Shown: piece by piece, positions 8,431-15,701 of the stretch
How positions within the stretch are numbered: the first letter of the stretch is position 1
How the letters are laid out: each line of letters opens with the position of its first letter
Source: Arenibacter sp963972175
GTDB lineage: Bacteria > Bacteroidota > Bacteroidia > Flavobacteriales > Flavobacteriaceae
Length of the DNA: 28,309 nt
Direction: 5' to 3'
Assembly: GCA_963972175.1 (NCBI GenBank)
Contig: CAXAVP010000022.1
Span: forward strand, 1 to 28,309
Notes under the pieces: model-generated
What the model was told of the DNA's origin: nothing
The model's database searches: none
What the model saw: the letters and a program-made list of their open reading frames with translations, nothing else
Made by a program: the position numbers and the translations under genes

Positions 8431-10791
8431 ATGCTTATTCACTATAAAAGCAAAAGGTTCTACTACCTTGTTGCTGTAATTTTTGTAATACTTCCTGTGA
8501 GGCAATTGATGGCACAACATCCTCAATTTTTTGACAAACCGTATAATAGGGATTATGAGGTTAATATTGCGTCCCAAATCAATAAAGGCATTGATGAATT
8601 CGTAACAAATTATACCAAAGAGATTATAGGGAATAGGGAGCGATTCTGGGAACGCGACTTTTCATCCTGGGAAGCGTATCAATCATCAATTCAACTTAAC
8701 AGGCAGCATTTAGGTGAAATACTCGGTATAAAGGGCCCCAGATCATTGCCTCAATTAAAAATTAAAAGTAAGCCCGGGCATAAGACTATGGTGGCCGAAA
8801 CATCAAAATGTGCTATTTATGAGGTAGAATGGCAGGTTCAGGAAGGACTAATTGCAGAAGGATTATTGCTGTTACCAAAGGGTAAGGTCCTATCATCCAT
8901 AGTAGTGGTCCCAGATGCCGATGAATTGGCGGAATCCTATGCGGGAATGATTGCGGGGGATAATGGATTGGCCCTCCAACTTGCAGAGGGAGGTGCACAG
9001 GTGTTAATTCCAATTTTAATCAATAGGGACACTCAGTTTTCCGGTAGTGACGCCCTTACATCCCGTGCACCTTGGATGGATAACAAGGTTAGCTCTTCTG
9101 CATGGACCAATGAGACCCATAGGGAATGGATCCACAGACAAAGCTATGTCATGGGACAACATATAATCGGAATGGAGGCCCAGAAGATTATGTCGGCCAT
9201 AGATTGGTTAAGAAAGACCAATCCGGATCTAAAAGTCGGAGTAATGGGATATGGGGAAGGTGGCCTACTAGCGATGTATACTGCGGCTTTGGATCAACGC
9301 ATAGATGCCGCATGGGTAAGTGGCTATTTTGGACCTAGGGAAGATTTATGGCTAGAGCCTATTTATAGAAATGTTTGGGGCCTATTAAAAGAATTTGGCG
9401 ATGCTGAGATTGCAAGTATGATCGCACCCAGAAAATTGATTGTTGAACAATCTCCTGTGCCAAATATAAAGGAGCCTAGGACACCTACTAAAGAACAACA
9501 AGACCATGCACTTCCAGGGGAACTACGAACTCCTTCTGGTGAAGCCGTAAAGGCCGAATTTGATCGATTGTTGCGATTCTTTCCAAAAACAATGGTAGAA
9601 CAATTGAATTTTGAACTAACGACTGAAGTAAACAGGCACGGGTCACCCCAGGCATTATCACTTTTTGCCAAGTACTTGGAGATCGATATCCCTTTAAATT
9701 CCAAAAGGAGAATTCCTCTTAAGGATTTGCGCCCCAATTTTTTGCCTGAGGAGCGACAGTTTAAAGTGTTCCAGAATATGCAAGAGTATATTCAGGATAT
9801 GTTTCCCAATGCAGAACGCAATCGCTACGCCTTACTTAAAGGAGATGTTTCCTCTGTTGAGACCTGGAAAAAGGATATGGAAAAATATGCGGATAACTTC
9901 TATTCAGAATTAGTAGGAAAAATAAATAGCCCCTTGCTTCCCATTAATCCAAGAAAGCGGTTGGTTTATGATGAACCGGGATGGAAGGGATATGAAGTGG
10001 TGCTAGATGTTTGGAAAGGGGTGCCGGCTTGGGGGATTTTAGCAGTTCCTAAAGATATAAAGTCAGGAGATAAAAGACCCGTTGTGGTAATGCAACATGG
10101 AATCCGTGGGGTCCCTTCCTCCTCCATTGAACATAGTTCATACAAGAGGGTATTGCCTGCGTTGGCCAATAGAGGGTTTGTAGTGTTTTCTCCTTATAAC
10201 CCCTATCAATTTAATATTCGTAAGGTAAATGCCATCAAGGCAACTGCTTTTTCGGTAATTATTCCACAGCATGAACAAATACTGAATTTTCTTGGTTCGT
10301 TGAGCTATGTCGATGCCGACCGTATCGCACTATATGGCAAAAGCTGGGGAGGGCGAACCGCTTTAAGGGTGCCCATTGTATTAAAACGATATGCAGCGGT
10401 TATCAGTTCTGCTTATTTCAATGATTGGGTTCGGAAAACAGTAAGTACTGACTACCGTAACTCCTATTTCTTTGAAAATTCTGGTGGCATTTATGAATGG
10501 AATATGGGAAACACCTTCACCCACGCCGAAATGGCCTCTTTGATATGCCCCATACCATTTATGGTGGAAAGTGGCTATTATGATGGTGTTGCGGCACAGG
10601 AGAGTGTTGCCTATGAATTTATGAAGGTTAAAAGACTTTATGACCGCCTAGGAATTGGGAATTTGGCGGAATTGGAATTTTTTTGGGGAGGACATGATAT
10701 TAACGGTGAGGGCACTTTTAAATTTCTTCATAAACATTTGAATTGGCCAGAGCCTATAAACCCTACTCAGGCACAGCAAGTGAAAAAATAG
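8431..10791 (+). CDS. Secreted tandem alpha/beta hydrolase (esterase/dienelactone-hydrolase-like)
   Basis: The protein has 786 residues with a signal peptide ending near VRQLMAQ. It appears to hold two alpha/beta-hydrolase-type units. The second (about residues 510-780) looks active: VVVMQHGIRG for the oxyanion region, a nucleophile elbow GKSWGG with Ser638, a candidate acid at Asp718 (ESGYYDGV) and His755 (WGGHDING). The first unit (about 120-330) has an elbow reading GYGEGG, so glutamate (Glu276) replaces the serine and it is probably not a normal hydrolase. The likely role is removal of an ester group from the imported ligand in the periplasm or at the cell surface. It is co-directional with SusCD upstream and the permease downstream. 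Acetyl-xylan-esterase or dienelactone-hydrolase names are only family guesses; the substrate is unknown. Confidence 0.85.
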   Translation: MLIHYKSKRFYYLVAVIFVILPVRQLMAQHPQFFDKPYNRDYEVNIASQINKGIDEFVTNYTKEIIGNRERFWERDFSSWEAYQSSIQLNRQHLGEILGIKGPRSLPQLKIKSKPGHKTMVAETSKCAIYEVEWQVQEGLIAEGLLLLPKGKVLSSIVVVPDADELAESYAGMIAGDNGLALQLAEGGAQVLIPILINRDTQFSGSDALTSRAPWMDNKVSSSAWTNETHREWIHRQSYVMGQHIIGMEAQKIMSAIDWLRKTNPDLKVGVMGYGEGGLLAMYTAALDQRIDAAWVSGYFGPREDLWLEPIYRNVWGLLKEFGDAEIASMIAPRKLIVEQSPVPNIKEPRTPTKEQQDHALPGELRTPSGEAVKAEFDRLLRFFPKTMVEQLNFELTTEVNRHGSPQALSLFAKYLEIDIPLNSKRRIPLKDLRPNFLPEERQFKVFQNMQEYIQDMFPNAERNRYALLKGDVSSVETWKKDMEKYADNFYSELVGKINSPLLPINPRKRLVYDEPGWKGYEVVLDVWKGVPAWGILAVPKDIKSGDKRPVVVMQHGIRGVPSSSIEHSSYKRVLPALANRGFVVFSPYNPYQFNIRKVNAIKATAFSVIIPQHEQILNFLGSLSYVDADRIALYGKSWGGRTALRVPIVLKRYAAVISSAYFNDWVRKTVSTDYRNSYFFENSGGIYEWNMGNTFTHAEMASLICPIPFMVESGYYDGVAAQESVAYEFMKVKRLYDRLGIGNLAELEFFWGGHDINGEGTFKFLHKHLNWPEPINPTQAQQVKK

Positions 10792-10913
10792 TTTTAACAG
10801 CGAAAAACATGTAGCCTAGCCGCTCAACTATTTTTCCTATGGAATTTATGGACGAAGGTCCCACTTAACAATTAGATAATTATAGACGAGATCATGAACG
10901 TAAATTTAAATAC

Positions 10914-12137
10914 ATGAAAATCAGTGAATTGTTAAGGTCTTTGGGGCCTGGGTTTATAATCGCCTCCGTTGTACTGGGTCCTGGCAGTATAGCAGTGTCT
11001 TCCAGTGTTGGTTCGGAACAGGGTTATTCTTTTTTATGGGTCATTGTCATGGCGGCCGTCTGTATGATGGTGTACACCTCCATGGCTGTTCGTTTCGGCC
11101 TGAGCAATACAGAATCTATACTTCGGTCGATTGCCAATACATATGGTCGTTGGTTTGCCATGATCATTGGGGTTTCCTCCTTTATTTCTGCTTCCTGTTT
11201 CCAGTTTGGAAATAATTTGGGGATTGGGATCGGGATGGAGGGAATAACGGGGATAGACGAACGTATTTGGCCGGTCGTATTTACTACGTTGGCCATTGTA
11301 TTGCTTTATTGGGCCAAAAACCTTTATAAAGTGTTGGAGAAATTGATGATGTTCTTGGTGATGATCATGATCGTGGCATTTTTGGTCAATCTTTTGCTTA
11401 CTAGGCCCGATATATCGGAAGTGGTGAAGGGATTTTCGCCCATGTCCTTTAGGTTGGAGGATATGGATGTTATTTCGGCCCTTGTGGCCACTACTTTTGC
11501 GATCAACGGGGCCATTTATCAATCATATCTGGTAAGGGACAAGGGTTGGGAGATCGGACACCTGCAACGTGGTGTGAACGAAAGCAATATGGGCGTATTT
11601 TTTTTGGCCCTAATATCAATGTTGATCATTATAACCTCTGCAGCTGCACTGAATCCCCAGGGGATCAGTGTAAGATCCGCAGCCGATATGGCCATACAGT
11701 TAGAAGCACTTTTCGGGAGTTATGCCAAGATAATCTTTAGCCTCGGTCTATGTGCTGCAGCATTTTCCTCGTTAATGGTGAATGCGGTAATAGGAGGTGG
11801 CCTGTTGTCCGATGGTTTGGGGATGGGTCGCTCCATGAACCAAAAGATGCCAAAGGTATTTACGGCCATTATTTTATTGTTGGGAATGCTGGTCGCCGTC
11901 TTTTTTCGGGGGGATGTCATATATGCTCTGATCCTTGCACAGGCGTCCACTGTTTTGGCGGTTCCATTTATAGCAGGCGGAATGTACCTTATCTTGAACA
12001 ATAGTAAGATCATGGGAAAGTACCGAAATACAACAAAACAAAATCTGCTCGCGTTTTTCGGGTTCGTACTAATTATTGTGATGGTCTATTTTCTGGTAAT
12101 GAAACTAAGTACACTAGTTGAATCGGTAATGAATTAA
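10914..12137 (+). CDS. Nramp-fold inner-membrane permease lacking the metal-site motifs
   Basis: The protein has 407 residues with about 11 hydrophobic helices and an Nramp-like start (LLRSLGPGFIIASVVLGPGS). In metal-transporting Nramps the first helix has DPGN and the sixth has MPH. Here the matching positions read GPGS (residues 22-25) and AIN (about 196-198, within TTFAINGAIYQSYLV). The aspartate, asparagine, methionine and histidine that bind the metal are therefore all missing. The LeuT-type fold seems kept, so it probably moves something other than Mn or Fe. It is six bases upstream of the M20 gene, in a catabolic operon, which suggests import of the degradation product. Divalent metal transport with an unusual site cannot be excluded. 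Confidence 0.88.
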   Translation: MKISELLRSLGPGFIIASVVLGPGSIAVSSSVGSEQGYSFLWVIVMAAVCMMVYTSMAVRFGLSNTESILRSIANTYGRWFAMIIGVSSFISASCFQFGNNLGIGIGMEGITGIDERIWPVVFTTLAIVLLYWAKNLYKVLEKLMMFLVMIMIVAFLVNLLLTRPDISEVVKGFSPMSFRLEDMDVISALVATTFAINGAIYQSYLVRDKGWEIGHLQRGVNESNMGVFFLALISMLIIITSAAALNPQGISVRSAADMAIQLEALFGSYAKIIFSLGLCAAAFSSLMVNAVIGGGLLSDGLGMGRSMNQKMPKVFTAIILLLGMLVAVFFRGDVIYALILAQASTVLAVPFIAGGMYLILNNSKIMGKYRNTTKQNLLAFFGFVLIIVMVYFLVMKLSTLVESVMN

Positions 12138-12143
12138 AGGATA

Positions 12144-13283
12144 ATGGACGTATTAAAAAGAATGGTAGTAAAACTGACACAGGAACTAATAGCTTTTGAC
12201 ACGGTAAATCCCCCTGGAAATGAGTACGCCATTGCCAAATTTGTGGGAGCCCTTTTAATGGAAAATGGGTTTAATATAACCTATGTTCCATTTGAAGGTG
12301 ATCGCTTACATGTGATTGCGGAGAAGGGCTTGTCCAAAGAGGCATTTCCCATAGTGTTCACAGGACACTTTGATACGGTTCCTTTGGGGGACAAGAAATG
12401 GATTACGGACCCGTTCGGGGGACAGGTTTTAGATGGAAAATTATATGGACGTGGTTCCAGTGACATGAAGGGGGGAGTTGCTGCAATGGTTTTGGCTGCT
12501 ATACGGGCCTTTAAAGAAGGGAAGCCCGTTGGTGGAGTACGTTTAATCCTTACCTCAGGTGAAGAATTGGGATGTCAGGGAGCAAATGATCTAGTGGTCA
12601 CATATAAAGACCTTGGAAGGGCCAATGGGCTAATCGTGGGGGAGCCAACGGCCAATATTCCCGCGATAGGCCATAAAGGAGGGCTTTATCTAAGATTGAC
12701 GGCAACTGGGAGTACAGCCCATTCTTCAATGCCGCATCTGGGCGAGAACGCAATCTACAAAGTAGCTCGTGCCATCCTGAGGACGGAGCAATTCCAATTT
12801 AAGGATGAAAAGGATCCGTTGCTGGGATTGTCCTCTCTGAATGTTGGACGGGTTTTTGGAGGGATGAACATCAATTCGGTTCCCGATCATGCCGGATTTA
12901 CCATAGACGCCAGAACAACAAGTGCAATAGACCATAAAACGCTATTGAAACAGATTCAAAAGGAATTGGGAGATGGGATTTCAATAGAAACCTTGGTGGA
13001 TCTTCCAGCAGTATCCACTAGGGCTGACGATCCTTTTGTGAAAATGGTCTATGAGGCCTGCAGTATTTATCCAGATGCCGAAGGATTTCCTAAAGCCTTA
13101 CCGTATTTAACAGATGGATCTGTGTTACAAAAGGCCTATGGGGGGATTCCCACGATTATATTGGGTCCAGGCCAACCAGAATTGGCCCATAAGACAGATG
13201 AATTTTGCTTTGTGTCAAAACTGCAAGAAGCAGTAGAAATATATAAACAGATAATATTAAAAAACAGGAATTTTTATGACTGA
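12144..13283 (+). CDS. M20-family metallohydrolase (ArgE/DapE/CPG2-like)
   Basis: The protein has 379 residues, the usual length. It has no signal peptide, so it should be cytoplasmic. The dinuclear-metal ligands are in place: His75 in TGHFDTVP, Asp107 in YGRGSSDMKGG, the catalytic and ligand glutamates in SGEELG (Glu140, Glu141), Glu167 in VGEP, and a C-terminal His in ELAHKTDE. The dimerisation-domain HSSMPHLGENAI stretch carries the family's conserved His. The family cleaves amide bonds next to a carboxylate (N-acyl amino acids, dipeptides, succinyl-diaminopimelate). It starts 6 bases after the Nramp-like gene and overlaps the SDR gene by 8 bases, so the three are surely translated together. 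It probably cuts an amide in the imported compound; which one is unknown. A housekeeping argE or dapE role is unlikely in this setting. Confidence 0.92.
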   Translation: MDVLKRMVVKLTQELIAFDTVNPPGNEYAIAKFVGALLMENGFNITYVPFEGDRLHVIAEKGLSKEAFPIVFTGHFDTVPLGDKKWITDPFGGQVLDGKLYGRGSSDMKGGVAAMVLAAIRAFKEGKPVGGVRLILTSGEELGCQGANDLVVTYKDLGRANGLIVGEPTANIPAIGHKGGLYLRLTATGSTAHSSMPHLGENAIYKVARAILRTEQFQFKDEKDPLLGLSSLNVGRVFGGMNINSVPDHAGFTIDARTTSAIDHKTLLKQIQKELGDGISIETLVDLPAVSTRADDPFVKMVYEACSIYPDAEGFPKALPYLTDGSVLQKAYGGIPTIILGPGQPELAHKTDEFCFVSKLQEAVEIYKQIILKNRNFYD

Positions 13284-14313
13284 GTATCCAGAAGAAATAT
13301 CGAATGAAAAACAGCTGGAAATGTTGTTGTCCCGGCCAACCAAAGCCACAGTGGATATGTTCAAAGAAATGGATGGGGACATTATTTTCCTTGGAATAGC
13401 AGGAAAGATAGGTCCCTCCCTTGCGCATATGGCCATAAGGGCCTGTGATATGGCCGGGGTCTCCAAAAGGATCATAGGGGTCTCCCGCTTTAGCAACCAG
13501 GAGGAACAAGCCTATATTGAAGGGCTGGGGGTCGAAACTATTAAAGGAGACCTTTTGGACGAAACCTTTCTAGAAAGCCTTCCCAGGGTCAAGAACGTTT
13601 TCTTTTTGGCGGGGATGAAATTTGGATCCGAGGACAACCTTTCCCTTACCTGGGCCATGAACTCGTATTTACCTGGTCTGGTAGCCAAACACTTTAAGGA
13701 CTCAAGGATCGTAGCCTATTCTACAGGCTGTGTCTATCCTTTGGTTCCGATAGGGTCTGGCGGGTCCAAAGAAAATGATAGGCCAGAGGCCATAGGGGAG
13801 TATGCGCAATCTTGCTTGGGAAGGGAAAGAATGTTCGAATATGGCAGTACGGCCCACAATACCCCAGTGGCATTGATTCGATTGAATTATGCTGTAGAAC
13901 CACGTTATGGTGTTCTAGTGGATATTGCCACCAAAGTGAAGGAAAACCTGCCCGTGGATTTATCAATGGGGTACTTCAACGTGATATGGCAAGGCGATGC
14001 CAACAATATGGTGTTGCGCTCTCTTGAACAGACCAGTATCCCTGCCAATATTATTAATATTACGGGCAAGGAGACCCTTTCAGTGAGAGGTGTGGTAGGT
14101 GAATTTGCCAAGGTTTTTGGAGTGGACCCTCTTTTGGAGGGTAAAGAGGCCAACACTGCGCTTTTGAGCAATCCTGATAAATCGCATGAATTGTTCGGTG
14201 ACCCCGAGGTTCCTGTTGACAAGGTAATTCAATGGACGGCTCATTGGGTGGCCAATAATAAAAAAACATTGGGGAAACCCACTCATTTTGAAGTTAGGGA
14301 TGGCAAGTATTAA
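13276..14313 (+). CDS. NAD(P)-dependent extended SDR (epimerase/dehydratase family) with altered YxxxK
   Basis: The protein has 345 residues. A roughly 34-residue leader precedes the Rossmann fold, which has the NAD-binding GIAGKIG (Gly40, Gly43, Gly46). The strand VAYSTGCVYP (residues 146-155) matches the position of the catalytic Ser/Thr. The expected YxxxK reads YAQSC (Tyr176 to Cys180), so the general-base lysine is replaced by cysteine, although arginines follow at 183 and 185. The family oxidises, epimerises or dehydrates sugars and sugar acids using NAD. Its start overlaps the end of the M20 gene by 8 bases. A DapA/NAL-type gene follows after 119 bases, and the pair probably acts one after the other on a sugar acid or related keto acid. 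The exact reaction is unknown. Confidence 0.85.
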   Translation: MTEYPEEISNEKQLEMLLSRPTKATVDMFKEMDGDIIFLGIAGKIGPSLAHMAIRACDMAGVSKRIIGVSRFSNQEEQAYIEGLGVETIKGDLLDETFLESLPRVKNVFFLAGMKFGSEDNLSLTWAMNSYLPGLVAKHFKDSRIVAYSTGCVYPLVPIGSGGSKENDRPEAIGEYAQSCLGRERMFEYGSTAHNTPVALIRLNYAVEPRYGVLVDIATKVKENLPVDLSMGYFNVIWQGDANNMVLRSLEQTSIPANIINITGKETLSVRGVVGEFAKVFGVDPLLEGKEANTALLSNPDKSHELFGDPEVPVDKVIQWTAHWVANNKKTLGKPTHFEVRDGKY

Positions 14314-14432
14314 CGGTGGCTGGAACACTCTATGTAGTACAGACCCACTTTGTAATTTATACAAAACGTCCCTAATGGAAATCCAAAATAGTTAGATCTA
14401 CAAATCAGTCAAAAATTACAAAACAAAACAAA

Positions 14433-15500
14433 ATGCATTTCACAGAATTACCTGAAGGTATTATAGAATCCCTTCAAAAGGGGACGGTCATACCTGCTCT
14501 GCCCTTAGCGCTAAATCAAGCAAGAAAATTGGACGAGCGCCGACAACGGGGCTTAATGCGATATTATTTGAATGCCGGTGCCGGAGGTGTTGCGGTGGCC
14601 GTACATTCCACACAATTTGAGATACGCGAACCTAAATTTAATCTATTTGATCCCATTCTAAAGATCGCAAAAGAGGAATTTGAGGCGTATACCACCAAAA
14701 CCGGGAAACCGATTATCCGAATTGCAGGGATTATAGGGAAGACCATGCAGGCACTCGGTGAAGTGGAATCCGCGTTGGCCAACGGCTACCATGCCGCTCT
14801 TTTGAGCCTTGGAGCTTTTAAAAATTCCTCGAACGAAGAGATTTTGGAACATTGTAGGGCAGTGGCCGAGAAAATTCCCGTTATCGGATTCTATTTACAG
14901 CCAGCAGTGGGGGGAAGAAAACTGGATGTGAACTTTTGGAGGGCATTTGCGGATATTAAAAATGTAGTGGCCATTAAAATGGCCCCTTTCAATCGTTATC
15001 AAACTTTTGACGTAGTACGAGGTGTGGCTGAATCGGATCGGGCGGATGAAATAGCCCTGTATACCGGAAACGATGATAATATTTTAGTAGATCTATTATC
15101 GGAATATCAAGTGGTGGTTGGAAACAGAATGATCAAAAAAAGAATAGTTGGTGGACTTTTAGGGCATTGGGCGGTTTGGACAAAATCAGCTGTGAAACTA
15201 TTGGAAGATATTCAGAATGGGAAATATGATCATGACTCAAAAGCGATGATGACCCGAGCCATTGAGATTACAGATACCAATGCGGCCTTTTTTGATCCTG
15301 CCCATAGCTTTGCAGGATGTATTCCAGGTATTCACGAAGTTTTGCGGCGTCAAGGGCTGTTGAAAGGGCTATGGACCTTGAATGAAAACGAGGTGCTCTC
15401 ACCTGGTCAGTTGGAAGAGATAGATAGAGTATATAGATCTTACCCCCATTTGAATGATGATGAATTTGTTGCAAAGAATATTGATAGTTGGTTGTCCTAG
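14433..15500 (+). CDS. DapA/NAL superfamily lyase (dihydrodipicolinate-synthase-like)
   Basis: The protein has 355 residues, longer than the usual 290-310. The extra length is mainly a C-terminal segment after about residue 300. The Schiff-base lysine is clear in NVVAIKMAPF (Lys182), and the conserved tyrosine is in IGFYLQPAVGG (Tyr154). The family's G-T/S-T-G-E carboxylate-binding loop is replaced by VHSTQFE (about 57-63), so the substrate differs from pyruvate-aspartate-semialdehyde. The family makes or breaks C-C bonds in 2-oxo acids (DapA, sialate lyase, KDG aldolase, dehydratases). It probably cleaves or dehydrates the product of the SDR next door. Lysine synthesis is unlikely, given the loop change and the operon. 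Confidence 0.87.
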   Translation: MHFTELPEGIIESLQKGTVIPALPLALNQARKLDERRQRGLMRYYLNAGAGGVAVAVHSTQFEIREPKFNLFDPILKIAKEEFEAYTTKTGKPIIRIAGIIGKTMQALGEVESALANGYHAALLSLGAFKNSSNEEILEHCRAVAEKIPVIGFYLQPAVGGRKLDVNFWRAFADIKNVVAIKMAPFNRYQTFDVVRGVAESDRADEIALYTGNDDNILVDLLSEYQVVVGNRMIKKRIVGGLLGHWAVWTKSAVKLLEDIQNGKYDHDSKAMMTRAIEITDTNAAFFDPAHSFAGCIPGIHEVLRRQGLLKGLWTLNENEVLSPGQLEEIDRVYRSYPHLNDDEFVAKNIDSWLS

Positions 15501-15532
15501 TTCTAAAAATATATTGTGACTAAACGATGACA

Positions 15533-15550
15533 GCAATTAACTCTAATTGC
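15533..15550. repeat. Perfect short inverted repeat after the lyase gene
   Basis: GCAATTA (15533-15539) and TAATTGC (15544-15550) are perfect 7-base arms around ACTC. It lies 33 bases after the lyase stop. There is no T run behind it, so a terminator is unlikely. A protein-binding site or an mRNA stem is possible. Confidence 0.35.
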
Positions 15551-15624
15551 GCAAAATAGTGGCTTGAAGTTTGTCATTTTACGGTCCTTGAGTTAATTCT
15601 TATAAGATACCTTAGGGTTAGTAA

Positions 15625-15636
15625 ACCTTGCAAGGT
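15625..15636. promoter_or_regulatory. 12-base palindrome upstream of the dehydrogenase-cytochrome gene
   Basis: ACCTTGCAAGGT is a perfect 12-base palindrome 65 bases upstream of the ATG at 15702. It lies in the 201-base spacer after the lyase gene. Its place and symmetry fit an operator for a dimeric regulator, which would mean that the dehydrogenase has its own control. No regulator gene for it is visible nearby. Confidence 0.4.
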
Positions 15637-15701
15637 GCATTTTTATTGGAAGAAAGTTGGTATGTGAAATAACCGACATATCATTAAATTTTAATAACAG
15701 T

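Noticed and set aside
9363..9737. Minus-strand open frame of 124 codons inside the hydrolase gene
   Set aside because: It is a shadow of the 786-residue hydrolase, which has a signal peptide and a catalytic motif in the other strand.
11034..11522. Minus-strand open frame of 162 codons inside the Nramp-like gene
   Set aside because: The Nramp-like frame on the plus strand has clear membrane helices; the opposite frame is His- and Pro-rich shadow translation.
12144..13283. Housekeeping argE or dapE
   Set aside because: The M20 motifs fit, but the gene is locked into a catabolic operon by an overlap with the SDR gene and a 6-base gap to a permease. A biosynthetic name would be a guess.
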